A stretch of DNA of 64,000 nucleotides from JBBQKI01 sp038326725 (GCA_038326725.1 JBBQKI010000007.1:12548-76547), one strand, 5' to 3'. Positions 26,899-36,371 are shown, counted from the stretch's first letter. Numbers and translations: made by a program. The notes: a model not told the origin generated them from the letters alone.

Positions 26899-27657
26899 AT
26901 GAAAACCAACATTACCGTTTTAACCCTTGTATTGCTGCCTTTTTTAGGTTGTAACGAAAAAGAGGAACTGTTCCTGACCGCTGAAAGTTTTACTGAAAAC
27001 AGTCTCGATTCCTGTAAAAATAATCTCTGTGCCGAGATTACCATCAACTATGTGATAGCCTTTGGCGAGGAAGGGGTTTCAAAAAAGATCAATTCCAAGA
27101 TTGAAAAATTCATTATCTCTTCCTTGATGTTGGGTGAAGATTCCATCCCATCCGCTAAAACCATAGAAGAAGCCGCTTCGGAATTTATAGCCACTTATAA
27201 AAGCGACCTGCAAAGCTTCCCCGATATGACGGCCGGCTACTTCGCCGAAATTTCGGTAAACGAGCTGTACCGTTCCGAAAAACTGCTTTGCCTTGAAATG
27301 CGGCAATACCTTTTTGCTGGCGGGGCTCATGGCTATGGCACCACTTCTTTTAAAAACATCGATATTGAAACGGGCGAGGAATTCTCGGATGCCGACATTT
27401 TTAAGGACAAAAAGGAATTCGCCGCTTTTGCGGAAAAGAAATTCCGGAAACAGCAATCAATCCCAAGCGATGCCCCCATTAACGGCACCGGCTTTTGGTT
27501 TGCAAACGATGCCTTTTATTTGTCGGAAAATATGGGCTTCACCCCGGACACCCTTATTTTTATCTATAACCAATACGACATTGCCAGCTATGCCGAGGGG
27601 CCCATTGAGCTTAAGATTGCCATGGCAGAAGCCACCCCCTATCTTCAGGTGAAATAG
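26899..27657 (+). CDS. Lipoprotein with DUF4163/DUF3298 (RsiV-like) domains
   Basis: 252 residues from the ATG at 26899; this start gives a lipobox (LLPFLGC, Cys18), whereas the upstream extension does not. The mature part has the DUF4163-like half (NLCAEITINYVIAFGEEG) and the DUF3298 half (LLCLEMRQYLFAGGAHGYGT, FKNIDIETGEEFSDADIF, FIYNQYDIASYAEGPIELKI). Family knowledge: RsiV, an anti-sigma factor, binds lysozyme through DUF3298; free-standing lipoprotein members have unknown ligands. Probably periplasmic and lipid-anchored. Confidence 0.87.
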   Translation: MKTNITVLTLVLLPFLGCNEKEELFLTAESFTENSLDSCKNNLCAEITINYVIAFGEEGVSKKINSKIEKFIISSLMLGEDSIPSAKTIEEAASEFIATYKSDLQSFPDMTAGYFAEISVNELYRSEKLLCLEMRQYLFAGGAHGYGTTSFKNIDIETGEEFSDADIFKDKKEFAAFAEKKFRKQQSIPSDAPINGTGFWFANDAFYLSENMGFTPDTLIFIYNQYDIASYAEGPIELKIAMAEATPYLQVK

Positions 27658-27752
27658 CTTTTTAAAGTTTAATTAACGCCCGCGTGTTTATTAAAAAACT
27701 AATTTGTGTCATTATTTGTAGAATGAATTTTTTCCAATAATTAAAATTTAAG

Positions 27753-28109
27753 ATGAAAAAGGTATATTATCTCCGAGGTTGCGATACGTGCAAAGGCATT
27801 ATTGATGAAATCGAAATCCCGCAATCTTTCATAAAACAGGACATCAAGACCCAAGGTATTACGGCCGAAGAACTTGAAGAACTCTATAATCTTTCGGGCA
27901 GTTATAAAGCCCTTTTTAGCAAGCGGGCCAAACTTTTCAAGGAAAAAAACTTGAACGAGGAAAAGCTTCTGGATGAAGATTACCGCACTCTTTTGTTGAA
28001 CCATTATACCTTTCTGAAACGTCCGGTAATCATTAACAACGACGAAATCTTTATCGGCAATAGCAAAAAAACAGTTGCAGCCGCCAAAAAATCCATTCAC
28101 GACCATTGA
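27753..28109 (+). CDS. ArsC/Spx-family thioredoxin-fold protein
   Basis: 118 residues. MKKVYYLRGCDTCKGIIDEI has the ArsC/Spx N-terminal CxxC (Cys10, Cys13); TFLKRPVIINNDEIFIGNSK is the conserved C-terminal cis-proline block (KRPV). Members include arsenate reductases, Spx regulators and YffB. The RNA-polymerase contact residues of Spx cannot be judged here, and the absence of ars genes nearby argues against arsenic resistance as a main role. It overlaps the EamA transporter start (TGATG), so they are probably cotranscribed. Confidence 0.88.
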   Translation: MKKVYYLRGCDTCKGIIDEIEIPQSFIKQDIKTQGITAEELEELYNLSGSYKALFSKRAKLFKEKNLNEEKLLDEDYRTLLLNHYTFLKRPVIINNDEIFIGNSKKTVAAAKKSIHDH

Positions 28110-29002
28110 TGGACAAACGATTGCTGGCCCTACTCGCGGCCACGGCAACTGAAGTTATTTATGGCTTGAACCATACCATCGCCAAAGGGCTCATGCCGGA
28201 CGTTATCCAACCTTTCGGCTTTATATTGCTCCGCGTGAGCGGGGCGGCCTTGCTTTTTTGGACGATAAGTTTTTTAGTTCCTTCCGAAAAAATTGAAAGA
28301 AAAGATTGGTGGCGGATAGCCACCTGCGCCATTTTCGGCATGGTGCTTAACATGCTGATGTTCTTTAAAGGCCTCAGCCTTTCTACCCCCATAAACAGTG
28401 CGGTTTCCATGACCATTACCCCGGTTTTGCTGCTTTTGCTTACGGCATTTATTTTACGGGAAAGAATAACCTGGCTCAAGGCTTTCGGGATTATGCTCGG
28501 TTTGGGCGGGGCCTTGGCCCTTATTCTTTTTCAGGAAAGGACGCAATTAAATGCGCCAAACATTCCTTTGGGGAACCTTTTTTTTGTGCTGAATGCCATC
28601 TCCTATTCCTTTTACCTCATTTTGGTAAAACCCTTGGTCTCGAAATATAAAGCCATCACTTTGATGAAATATCTTTTCCTCATCGCCCTTTGTATCAATT
28701 TCCCCATCGGGTTTTCGGAATTGATGGAAGTTTCGTGGAGTACGCTTTCGTTTTCATCCATTTGGCAAATCGCCTTCGTGATTATCGCGACCACTTTCCT
28801 CACCTATTTGTTGAACATTTACGCCCTTAAACAGTTGAGTCCCGCCACCCTCGGGGTCTTTATTTATTTGCAGCCTGTGGTGGCAACTGTGTTTGCGGTA
28901 CTAGTTGGCGCCGATACTTTAACAGCGATAAAACTTGGTGCAGCCTTATTGATTTTTACCGGCGTTTTCCTCTCCACCCGCAAGAGGAAAAAAATGGCCT
29001 GA
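28109..29002 (+). CDS. EamA-family (DMT superfamily) transporter
   Basis: 297 residues from the ATG at 28109. Two repeated five-helix EamA halves: helices such as GFILLRVSGAALLFWTISFL, SAVSMTITPVLLLLLTAFIL and FGIMLGLGGALALILF, then IAFVIIATTFLTYLLNIYAL, LGVFIYLQPVVATVFAVLVG and KLGAALLIFTGVFL. The TPLNSA-like loop (STPINSAVSM) and the proline in LQPVVA are typical. An inner-membrane exporter or importer of small metabolites; substrate unknown. Short basic C-terminus (STRKRKKMA). Confidence 0.93.
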   Translation: MDKRLLALLAATATEVIYGLNHTIAKGLMPDVIQPFGFILLRVSGAALLFWTISFLVPSEKIERKDWWRIATCAIFGMVLNMLMFFKGLSLSTPINSAVSMTITPVLLLLLTAFILRERITWLKAFGIMLGLGGALALILFQERTQLNAPNIPLGNLFFVLNAISYSFYLILVKPLVSKYKAITLMKYLFLIALCINFPIGFSELMEVSWSTLSFSSIWQIAFVIIATTFLTYLLNIYALKQLSPATLGVFIYLQPVVATVFAVLVGADTLTAIKLGAALLIFTGVFLSTRKRKKMA

Positions 29003-29072
29003 TTTGGTAAAAAAATCCCCATTAAGTCAAGAATCATTATCAATTCAACCGTAATCGAAAACCTATCAGCCA

Positions 29073-29561
29073 TCAACTATCAATTATTAAACCTTCGTTC
29101 GGCCTTTGCCCATGTTTCCGGGTTACTTCCTTGGTAAGTACTTTAAAATCCTTGGTCTTTTCAAGAGAATTTAAACTTTTCAATAAAGATTCTGGCAAGC
29201 CGGTGAGTTTCCTTTCTTTTAAATTGATCCACCCGCCCAGCATTTCACAACGGGCGAAGTTATTTCCCTCCGCATCATAAAAATCGTGCAGGAACTGAAA
29301 ATACATCCCGTCATCGGAAATGCCTTTTAAAAGCAATGTAACCCGCACGGGTTTGCCGGGAAATACTTCTTTAAAATAATACATATGCTCATAAAAAGCC
29401 ACAGGCCCCAAGTCATGTTTGGAAAGTTGCTGTTGATCCAGCCCATTTTCCATCAAAAACCCCATTCGGGTATGGCTCATAAAATCGATGTAGGCACTGT
29501 TTCGTAAATGGCGGTTGGCATCCACATCGCTCCACCTTATTTCAAATTCTTTACTGTACAT
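29073..29561 (-). CDS. Acyl-CoA thioesterase, 4HBT/hotdog family
   Basis: 162 residues, hotdog-fold length. FEIRWSDVDANRHLRNSAYI holds the catalytic aspartate of the 4-hydroxybenzoyl-CoA thioesterase type (DxDxxxHxxN) and HDLGPVAFYEHMYYFKEVFP follows on the helix-strand part. Expected to hydrolyse fatty-acyl-CoA or similar thioesters in the cytoplasm. A TAATTTTG box lies at 29579-29586 on the same strand. Single gene. Confidence 0.9.
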   Translation of the reverse strand: MYSKEFEIRWSDVDANRHLRNSAYIDFMSHTRMGFLMENGLDQQQLSKHDLGPVAFYEHMYYFKEVFPGKPVRVTLLLKGISDDGMYFQFLHDFYDAEGNNFARCEMLGGWINLKERKLTGLPESLLKSLNSLEKTKDFKVLTKEVTRKHGQRPNEGLIIDS

Positions 29562-29650
29562 TTGACCTTGGTTTTTTTCAAAATTACAAAGATTTTGCGG
29601 GGCATTTCGCCAAATTCACCTTATAAAACCCGCTTTGAATTAGTTAGCTT

Positions 29651-30610
29651 ATGCCCATAATTACTTCTCCATACCGCGCCAAAGGGGTTTTTAGGAACGC
29701 GCATTTTTCCACCATTTATTCCGCAAAACTGCGGCCCACCGTTTCTTTACTCCAGCAACGGGAGCGAATGAGGCTTCAGGATGGCGATTTTATGGATGTC
29801 GATTGGTCTTTTGCAAATTACCCTTCAAGAAAGGTAGCGATCTTGCTCCATGGGCTTGAGGGAAATTCGAAACGCAATTACATAAAAGGCGCCGGACGGG
29901 TCTTAGCAGAAAATAATTGGGATGTGGCAGCGGTAAATTACCGTGGCTGTAGCGGTGAAACAAATTTGCTGTACAGTTCCTACAACGCAGGGAAAACGGA
30001 TGATTTGGAATCGGTTATCAATTTTATCCTGAAAAAGGACCGTTACGATGAAATTGCACTTATTGGTTTTAGCCTTGGCGGGAACCTCCTTTTGAAATAT
30101 TTGGGGGAGCGGGAGACTTTCCCGAAAGAACTGAAAAGAGCAGTGGCAGTTTCTGCACCCTTAAATTTAAAAGGTTCTTTGGAGTCGCTTACCAAATTTT
30201 ACAATTGGGTCTACCGCAGTACATTTTTAAAGGATTTGAAAGAAAAATACCGGGAAAAAATGCAGCACTTCCCCGAGAAAATGAATTCCTCGGAATTAAA
30301 GAACATAAAGTCGCTTCTGGATTTTGATAATGCATACACCGCACCGGCACACGGGTTTAAGGATGCATACGAATATTACGAAAAAAACAGCAGCGGCCAA
30401 TTCCTGAAAAACATAACCATTCCTGTGCTCATTTTAAATGCAGAAAACGACAGTTTCCTTTCGGCAGCTTGCTATCCTAAAGAGCTTGCCAAAAATTCCC
30501 AAAACATCTTCCTTGAATCGCCCAAACATGGTGGTCATGTGGGCTTTCATCTTAGCAATAAAATATATTACAGCGAAAAAAGGGCCTTACAGTTCCTTGA
30601 AGAAAGGTGA
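29651..30610 (+). CDS. YheT-family alpha/beta hydrolase
   Basis: 319 residues. The alpha/beta-hydrolase elements are visible: oxyanion block KVAILLHGLEGNSKRNYIKG, nucleophile elbow LIGFSLGGNLLLKYLGE, the acid in LILNAENDSFL and the histidine in SPKHGGHVGF. VNYRGCSGETN is characteristic of the YheT/ABHD1-3 group. Esterase or lipase activity on acyl substrates is likely; natural substrate unknown. Independent of its neighbours. Confidence 0.92.
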   Translation: MPIITSPYRAKGVFRNAHFSTIYSAKLRPTVSLLQQRERMRLQDGDFMDVDWSFANYPSRKVAILLHGLEGNSKRNYIKGAGRVLAENNWDVAAVNYRGCSGETNLLYSSYNAGKTDDLESVINFILKKDRYDEIALIGFSLGGNLLLKYLGERETFPKELKRAVAVSAPLNLKGSLESLTKFYNWVYRSTFLKDLKEKYREKMQHFPEKMNSSELKNIKSLLDFDNAYTAPAHGFKDAYEYYEKNSSGQFLKNITIPVLILNAENDSFLSAACYPKELAKNSQNIFLESPKHGGHVGFHLSNKIYYSEKRALQFLEER

Positions 30611-30670
30611 CTTTCTTTTAATAAAACTCATTTTGAAATGGCTGTCTTTAAGGTTGGCCCCTAATTTCCT

Positions 30671-30678
30671 TACCTTTG
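30671..30678 (+). promoter_or_regulatory. Candidate promoter of yicC-gmk-nadD (TACCTTTG)
   Basis: TACCTTTG matches TAnnTTTG, 22 bases before the yicC ATG, with TTTA 20 bases upstream (30647-30650) as a weak -33 element. Confidence 0.45.
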
Positions 30679-30700
30679 CCCTCAAATTAAAATAATTTAT

Positions 30701-31558
30701 ATGATTCAATCCATGACGGGCTACGGAAAGGCTACTGCACAATTGCCCTCAAAAAAAATAACAGTCGAAATCAAATCGCTGAACAGCAAAAGCATGGATT
30801 TGAACGCCCGCATCCCATCTTCCTATCGTGAGAAGGAACTTTTCCTCCGCAATAAAATATCCGCTTCTTTAGAGCGCGGCAAAGTGGATTTCAGCCTTTA
30901 CATTGAACTAACGGGCGAAGCCACTACAACGGAGGTTAATGAAACCGTAGTAAACCAATACATCAAACAATTGTCGAAAGTGGTGGATGGCGACCCAACC
31001 GAGCTTTTAAAAATGGCAATCCGTATGCCCGATGCCCTGAAAACAGAGCGTGACGAAATTGACGAAGCCGAATATGAAACAATACTTATAGCCTTGGACG
31101 AAGCCCTTTTGGCGATAAATAAATACCGAAGTGATGAAGGTAAGGTTTTGGAAACCGAATTTTTGGAACGTTCGGGAAATATTGCCTCCTTGCTTGAACA
31201 AGTAATTGCGATGGACCCGGAACGAATGAATACCGTAAAAGACCGTCTTCGGAAGGCCGTTACGGAGCTAAAGGAAAAGGTGGATGAAAACCGATTTGAG
31301 CAGGAACTGATTTATTATTTGGAGAAATTCGACATTACCGAAGAAAAAGTAAGGCTTAAAAACCACTTGGATTATTTCTTTGAAAACATCCGTTCTTCGG
31401 ATTCCAACGGGAAAAAGCTTGGGTTCATTACCCAAGAACTTGGCCGCGAAATAAACACCATCGGCAGCAAGGCCAATTATGCGCCCATGCAACAATTGGT
31501 GGTTCAGATGAAGGATGAACTGGAAAAAATAAAGGAACAAGCCCTAAACGTTTTGTAA
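30701..31558 (+). CDS. YicC/YloC-family endoribonuclease
   Basis: 285 residues. The N-terminus MIQSMTGYGKATAQLPSKKI and SLNSKSMDLNARIPSSYREK are the YicC_N signature; the C-terminus RLKNHLDYFFENIRSSDSNG, GFITQELGREINTIGSKAN is the DUF1732 block. Family knowledge: YicC/YloC proteins are recently described endoribonucleases acting on RNA, in E. coli linked with sRNA RyhB turnover. Its stop overlaps the gmk start (TAATG); the pair is conserved in many bacteria. Confidence 0.95.
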   Translation: MIQSMTGYGKATAQLPSKKITVEIKSLNSKSMDLNARIPSSYREKELFLRNKISASLERGKVDFSLYIELTGEATTTEVNETVVNQYIKQLSKVVDGDPTELLKMAIRMPDALKTERDEIDEAEYETILIALDEALLAINKYRSDEGKVLETEFLERSGNIASLLEQVIAMDPERMNTVKDRLRKAVTELKEKVDENRFEQELIYYLEKFDITEEKVRLKNHLDYFFENIRSSDSNGKKLGFITQELGREINTIGSKANYAPMQQLVVQMKDELEKIKEQALNVL

Positions 31559-32130
31559 TGAAGGGAGGAAAACTCATTGTTTTTTCGGCCCCTTCCGGCA
31601 GTGGGAAAACCACTTTGGTCCGCCATCTTTTGGAGCAAAAGGATTTAAACCTTGACTTTTCAATATCTGCAACTTCGCGAGACCCCCGAAGCCATGAAAT
31701 GCATGGAAAAGATTATTATTTTATAAGCCTGCACGAATTTAAGCACCATATCAAAAGCGAAGATTTTCTGGAATGGGAAGAAGTCTATCGCGACAGTTTT
31801 TATGGTACCTTAAAAAGTGAAGTGGAACGGATTTGGGCAATGGGGAAAAATGTCATTTTTGATATTGACGTGGTGGGCGGATTGCGGATAAAAAAGAAAT
31901 TCCCCGAAAAAACATTGGCTGTTTTCGTAAAGCCCCCGAGCATTGACGAACTTAAAATAAGACTGAAAAAACGTAAGACAGAAAGCGATGAACGAATCAA
32001 CATGCGGATAGCAAAAGCTTCAATAGAATTGGCTACAGCCCCACAGTTCGATTTCATTATCGAAAACAACCATTTGGAAACTGCCCTTCAAGAAGCGCAT
32101 GATTTAGTGAAGGATTTCATTGGTTTGTAG
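31558..32130 (+). CDS. gmk: Guanylate kinase
   Basis: 190 residues. P-loop FSAPSGSGKTTLVRHLL, GMP-binding block SATSRDPRSHEMHGKDYYFI and GTLKSEVERIW, IFDIDVVGGLRIKK, KRKTESDERINMRI. Phosphorylates GMP to GDP with ATP in purine-nucleotide metabolism. Coupled to yicC upstream and followed by nadD after 47 bases. Confidence 0.97.
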   Translation: MKGGKLIVFSAPSGSGKTTLVRHLLEQKDLNLDFSISATSRDPRSHEMHGKDYYFISLHEFKHHIKSEDFLEWEEVYRDSFYGTLKSEVERIWAMGKNVIFDIDVVGGLRIKKKFPEKTLAVFVKPPSIDELKIRLKKRKTESDERINMRIAKASIELATAPQFDFIIENNHLETALQEAHDLVKDFIGL

Positions 32131-32177
32131 TTGGGGTTTTCGCGCAATTCAACAATATATTAATTCAATAACTTAAA

Positions 32178-32762
32178 TTGAAAAAAAAAACCGGGCTGTA
32201 CTTTGGCACCTTTAATCCTATTCATGTGGGTCATCTCGCCATTGCCAATTATATGGCAGAGTTCGCTGGGCTTGATGAGGTTTGGCTGGTGGTAACCCCA
32301 CAAAACCCGCTTAAGAATAAAAAAACATTACTTGCAGACCACCACCGCTTGGCAATGGTTCGTATTGCAATAGAAGACTACCCCAAACTAAAAGTGAGCA
32401 CGGTGGAATTTGATTTGCCACAACCCAATTATACAGTGCATACCCTAGCGTATTTAGAGGAAAAACACCCCAGGCTGGATTTCGTGCTGATCATGGGCGA
32501 AGACAACCTTAAAAATTTTCATAAATGGAAAAACCACGAAGTAATTTTGGAACGTTTCGAAATTTATGTTTATCCCAGGATTTCAGAGGGATTGGTTGAA
32601 AACCAACTTGTTTCAACCCCTAATATCAAAAAAGTATCTGCCCCTGTTATGGAAATTTCTTCCACATTTATCCGCAATGCCTTAAAAACGGGGAAAAACA
32701 TTCGCCCGCTATTACCGGAAAAAGTTTGGCAATATATAGATGAAATGAATTTTTATAAGTAA
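32178..32762 (+). CDS. nadD: Nicotinate-nucleotide adenylyltransferase
   Basis: 194 residues from a TTG start (32178); no ATG fits and the nucleotide motif begins 5 residues later. GLYFGTFNPIHVGHLAIANY carries the HxGH site, DFVLIMGEDNLKNFHKWKN and ISSTFIRNALKTGKNIRPLL complete the family. Makes nicotinic acid adenine dinucleotide from nicotinate mononucleotide and ATP, a step of NAD synthesis. Third gene of the yicC-gmk-nadD unit. Confidence 0.95.
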   Translation: MKKKTGLYFGTFNPIHVGHLAIANYMAEFAGLDEVWLVVTPQNPLKNKKTLLADHHRLAMVRIAIEDYPKLKVSTVEFDLPQPNYTVHTLAYLEEKHPRLDFVLIMGEDNLKNFHKWKNHEVILERFEIYVYPRISEGLVENQLVSTPNIKKVSAPVMEISSTFIRNALKTGKNIRPLLPEKVWQYIDEMNFYK

Positions 32763-32800
32763 CGGGCAGTTGGAAAATTCGAGGATATTAAGTATAAAAA

Positions 32801-32838
32801 AACCGTCCCGCATTTTAATTAACACTTACGGGACGGTT
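32801..32838. terminator. Hairpin after nadD
   Basis: Perfect 10-bp inverted repeat AACCGTCCCG/CGGGACGGTT with an 18-base loop, 39 bases after the nadD stop. A T tract follows only on the minus strand, so it may stop RNA processing or exonuclease decay of the nadD mRNA rather than act as a classical terminator. Confidence 0.5.
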
Positions 32839-33024
32839 CAACTAAATAACCAACCAAAAATCCAAAAATATCTTGAAGCTTTTTAAAAGCAATCTTTTTG
32901 AAGGGTTGTAAATAACGTTTCAAAAAAGCTAATCATTGCCCAGATAATCATAATCTATTGTTAAAATTTATAATTGCCACGCAACCCATTTTCATTCTTA
33001 AACAGCTTTGAATTTTGAATTGTG

Positions 33025-33032
33025 TATTTTTG
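33025..33032 (+). promoter_or_regulatory. Candidate -7 box (TATTTTTG) of gpsA
   Basis: TATTTTTG on the plus strand, 18 bases before the gpsA ATG. A TTTG at 33007-33010 is nearer (14 bases) than the usual spacing. Confidence 0.4.
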
Positions 33033-33050
33033 GTTTATCAATTTTAAAAA

Positions 33051-34055
33051 ATGACCAAAAAATTAAAATTTGCAGTATTTGGAGGCGGAAGCTGGGCCAC
33101 CGCAATCGTGAAAATGCTTTGTGAGAACATGACTGAAGTGGGCTGGTACATGCGTAGCGAAACAGCCTTAAATTACATTCAAAAAAACAGGCACAACCCC
33201 AACTATTTAAGTTCCGTTGAATTCAATCTGTCGCAATTGAAGTTGAGCAATAACATGAACGAAATGGTAGCTTATGCTGATTATCTTATTTTCGTGATCC
33301 CATCTGCTTTCCTCCACTCCGAACTTGAAAAGTTGACCGCTTCATTGGAGGGAAAAGTTATTTTTTCAGCCATAAAAGGAATTGTTCCCCAAACCAGTTT
33401 GATTGTGGGAGATCATTTTAATACATATTATAAAGTTCCGTTTAATAACATTGGGGTAATCTCCGGCCCCTGCCACGCTGAGGAAGTTGCTTTGGAGCGA
33501 CTTTCTTATTTAACCATTGCCTGTGCCGATGAAGAAAAAGCGAAAGTCATTTGCAAACACCTTAGCAGCGATTACATAAAATGCACCACCAGTGATGATG
33601 TTATTGGCATCGAATATGCCGCGATGTTGAAAAACATTTATGCAATTGCGGCCGGTATTGCCCACGGTTTGGGCTATGGAGATAATTTTCAAAGTGTTTT
33701 AATGAGCAATGCAATCCGCGAAATGAAGAAGTACGTGAAAAAAGTACATAAAATGAAACGCGACATCAATGATTCCGCTTATTTAGGTGACCTGTTGGTA
33801 ACGGGTTATTCCGTTTTCAGCCGGAATAGATTGTTCGGGAATATGATTGGGAAAGGCTATACAGTTAAAAGCGCTCAATTGGAAATGAGCATGGTGGCCG
33901 AGGGTTATTATGCCACAAAAAGCGCATATTTACTGAACCAGCAAAAGGGAAAGAAAAAAGCCAAAACCCCAATTATTAATGCCATTTATTCAATCCTTTA
34001 CGAAAAACATGATCCAAAAACCGTTTTTCTGGAATTGAATGAGGTGTTGGATTAA
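33051..34055 (+). CDS. gpsA: NAD(P)H-dependent glycerol-3-phosphate dehydrogenase
   Basis: 334 residues. Rossmann start KFAVFGGGSWATAIVKMLCE, active-site lysine region SAIKGIVPQ, GPCHAEEVALER, and catalytic block IGIEYAAMLKNIYAIAAGIA, all in GpsA order. Reduces dihydroxyacetone phosphate to glycerol-3-phosphate, the backbone of phospholipids. Typical length. Monocistronic between a promoter-like box and a strong bidirectional terminator. Confidence 0.96.
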   Translation: MTKKLKFAVFGGGSWATAIVKMLCENMTEVGWYMRSETALNYIQKNRHNPNYLSSVEFNLSQLKLSNNMNEMVAYADYLIFVIPSAFLHSELEKLTASLEGKVIFSAIKGIVPQTSLIVGDHFNTYYKVPFNNIGVISGPCHAEEVALERLSYLTIACADEEKAKVICKHLSSDYIKCTTSDDVIGIEYAAMLKNIYAIAAGIAHGLGYGDNFQSVLMSNAIREMKKYVKKVHKMKRDINDSAYLGDLLVTGYSVFSRNRLFGNMIGKGYTVKSAQLEMSMVAEGYYATKSAYLLNQQKGKKKAKTPIINAIYSILYEKHDPKTVFLELNEVLD

Positions 34056-34074
34056 ACTTAAAACTATGGACAAA

Positions 34075-34103
34075 AAAAACTTCGCAGGAATCGCGAAGTT
34101 TTT
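34075..34103. terminator. Bidirectional terminator between gpsA and the S9 peptidase gene
   Basis: Perfect 11-bp stem AAAAACTTCGC/GCGAAGTTTTT (34075-34085, 34093-34103), loop of 7 bases, A tract before and T tract after, so usable from both convergent genes. Confidence 0.85.
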
Positions 34104-34125
34104 ATTAATAATAGTTTCTATTTCT

Positions 34126-36273
34126 TTATTCCGCTTTTACCGGCAATTCCTCAAAGCCCATATTATACAAGGTAAAAGCAAAAATATCAGCATATTGCTC
34201 AATGGTTTTACTAATCGGGGTTCCTGCCCCATGGCCAGCATCGGTTTCAATGCGTATCAACACCGGGTTTTTTCCAGTTTGTTTGGATTGAAGCTCAGCT
34301 GCAAACTTAAAACTGTGCGCCGGTACCACCCTATCATCGTGATCGCTTGTGGTGATTAATGTCGCGGGATATTTCGTATTCTCTTTTACATTATGAAGCG
34401 GGGAATACCCTTTTAAATATTCAAACATTTCTTTACTGTCTTCCGCTGTTCCATAATCATACGCCCAACCTGCTCCTGCGGTAAAAGTGTGATAACGCAA
34501 CATATCGAGAACGCCCACTGCGGGCAGGGCAACTTTGGCCAAATCCGGTCGTTGGGTCATGGTAGCGCCTACAAGCAATCCGCCGTTGGAACCCCCGCGA
34601 ATAGCCAAATATTTTGAAGTGGTGTATTTGTTATCAATTAAATATTCTGCAGCAGCTATAAAATCATCAAACACGTTTTGCTTCTGCATTTGAGTACCCG
34701 CAATATGCCATTCTTTTCCATATTCACCACCGCCTCGAAGGTTGGGAACGGCATAAATTCCGCCCTGCTCCATCCACACCAAATTTACAATACTGAAATT
34801 TGGGGTCATTGAGATACTAAAACCGCCATAGGCATAAAGAAGGGTTGGGTTATTTCCATCCATTTTTAATCCTTTTTTGTGGGTAATGATCATCGGGACT
34901 TTAGTGCCGTCTTTTGAAGTATAAAACACCTGTTTGCTTTCAAAGTTATCAGGATCAAAATCTATGTCTGGCTTGTTGAAAAGTTCCGAAGTTCCTTCCG
35001 CAATATTATACTTATATATACTGCCAGGGATTACATAATTTGTAAATGAAAAATACACTTCAGTTTCCTCTTTTTTAGTATTAAAACCACCCACACTGCC
35101 AATTCCCGGGAGTTTTACTTCCCGGATTAATTTTCCATCATAATCATATTGCAATACTTTTGAAACAGCATCAACCATATAAGTCGTAAAAATATTTCCG
35201 CCCGCTGTACTGGTAGATAGCACGTTTTCAGTTTCGGGGATGAAATCTTTCCAATTTTCAGGGGTGGGGTTTTCAGCATCCACGGTAACTATTTTCCCAT
35301 TCGGGGCATTTAGATTTGTTACAATATAAAGTTTGGAGCCTACATTTTCCAAAACAAAACTATCGGTATCGGTATTGTCCAAAATAGTGGTGAATTTGCT
35401 GTCGGGTTTTGAAAGATCTTTAATGAACAGTTTGTTTCCGGTAGTGGAAGTGCTAGCAGACACAATTAAATATTTATTGTCCTCCGTAACGCTGGCATTG
35501 ATATATCGATGCTTTTCGGAAGGGATGCCCCCAAAAACCAAAACATCTTCACTTTGGGGAGTTCCCATTTTGTGATAGAACAATTTATGCTGATCGGTTT
35601 TTGCCGAAAGCTCACTGCCTTCAGGTTTTTCGTAACTTGAATAATAAAAACCTTCTTCCCCTTTCCACGCAAGTCGGCTGAATTTAATATCTATCAGCGT
35701 ATCGCCCATCAATTCTGTAGTCTCGGAATTCATCACCAAAAGTTTGCGCCAATCGCTCCCGCCTTCGGAGATAGTATAAGCTGCTTTGCTGCCGTCTTTT
35801 GAAAAACTCATTTCGCCCAATGAAATGGTGCCGTCTTCCTTAAAGGTGTTGGGGTCTATGAAAACCTTTGCCGTATCAGGGTTTTCGCCAGTTTTGTATC
35901 GGTAGAGGACAAACTGGTTTTGCAAACCGTCATTTTTATAAAAATAAGTATAATCTCCTTCCTTAAAAGGCGCGCCCACTTTTTCATAGTTCCAAAGTGT
36001 TGAAAGTCGGTCTTTCAATTCGTCACGGTACGGAATATTGTTTAAATAGCCGTGAGTTACTTCGTTTTGTGCCTTTACCCAATTCCCGGTTTCTTCGCTG
36101 CGATCATCTTCCAGCCATCGGTAGGGGTCATTTACTTCAATTCCAAAATAAGTATCAACTGTATCTACTTTTTTTGTTTCTGGATAGGTCACGGTATAGG
36201 TTTCTTTTTCAGTTTTCTTATTACATGCTGTAAAAACAATCGCAATCAATGTGGTAATCAGTAAATATTTCAT
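34126..36273 (-). CDS. Prolyl oligopeptidase-family (S9) serine peptidase, lipoprotein
   Basis: 715 residues. A lipobox at IAIVFTACNKK (Cys17) places it on a membrane in the periplasm. N-terminal POP block VNDPYRWLEDDRSEETGNWV, a seven-bladed propeller region in the middle, then the catalytic domain: DKYTTSKYLAIRGGSNGGLL (Ser nucleophile in GGSNGG), DHDDRVVPAHSFKF (Asp) and DAGHGAGTP (His). Cleaves short proline-containing peptides. Common in Bacteroidota; no partner genes nearby. Confidence 0.95.
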   Translation of the reverse strand: MKYLLITTLIAIVFTACNKKTEKETYTVTYPETKKVDTVDTYFGIEVNDPYRWLEDDRSEETGNWVKAQNEVTHGYLNNIPYRDELKDRLSTLWNYEKVGAPFKEGDYTYFYKNDGLQNQFVLYRYKTGENPDTAKVFIDPNTFKEDGTISLGEMSFSKDGSKAAYTISEGGSDWRKLLVMNSETTELMGDTLIDIKFSRLAWKGEEGFYYSSYEKPEGSELSAKTDQHKLFYHKMGTPQSEDVLVFGGIPSEKHRYINASVTEDNKYLIVSASTSTTGNKLFIKDLSKPDSKFTTILDNTDTDSFVLENVGSKLYIVTNLNAPNGKIVTVDAENPTPENWKDFIPETENVLSTSTAGGNIFTTYMVDAVSKVLQYDYDGKLIREVKLPGIGSVGGFNTKKEETEVYFSFTNYVIPGSIYKYNIAEGTSELFNKPDIDFDPDNFESKQVFYTSKDGTKVPMIITHKKGLKMDGNNPTLLYAYGGFSISMTPNFSIVNLVWMEQGGIYAVPNLRGGGEYGKEWHIAGTQMQKQNVFDDFIAAAEYLIDNKYTTSKYLAIRGGSNGGLLVGATMTQRPDLAKVALPAVGVLDMLRYHTFTAGAGWAYDYGTAEDSKEMFEYLKGYSPLHNVKENTKYPATLITTSDHDDRVVPAHSFKFAAELQSKQTGKNPVLIRIETDAGHGAGTPISKTIEQYADIFAFTLYNMGFEELPVKAE

Positions 36274-36338
36274 TTGAATTAATTTTATTGGTCTAGGTAA
36301 ATGTAGTTTTTATTTCCAAAAAAAAATAATTTCAAAAA

Positions 36339-36371
36339 AAACCGGCCCTCAAAATGATTGACGGCCGGTTT
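36339..36371 (-). terminator. Terminator after the CRTAC1 gene
   Basis: Perfect 9-bp stem AAACCGGCC/GGCCGGTTT, 15-base loop, followed on the minus strand by a run of T (36333-36340 region). Lies between the CRTAC1 stop (36404) and the S9 peptidase start (36273). Confidence 0.75.

Noticed and set aside
27753..28109. Arsenate reductase of an ars operon
   Set aside because: No arsenite transporter or ArsR nearby; the ArsC/Spx fold alone does not support arsenic resistance.
32801..32838. Classical Rho-independent terminator for nadD
   Set aside because: The T tract is on the wrong strand for nadD; kept only as a hairpin with low confidence.
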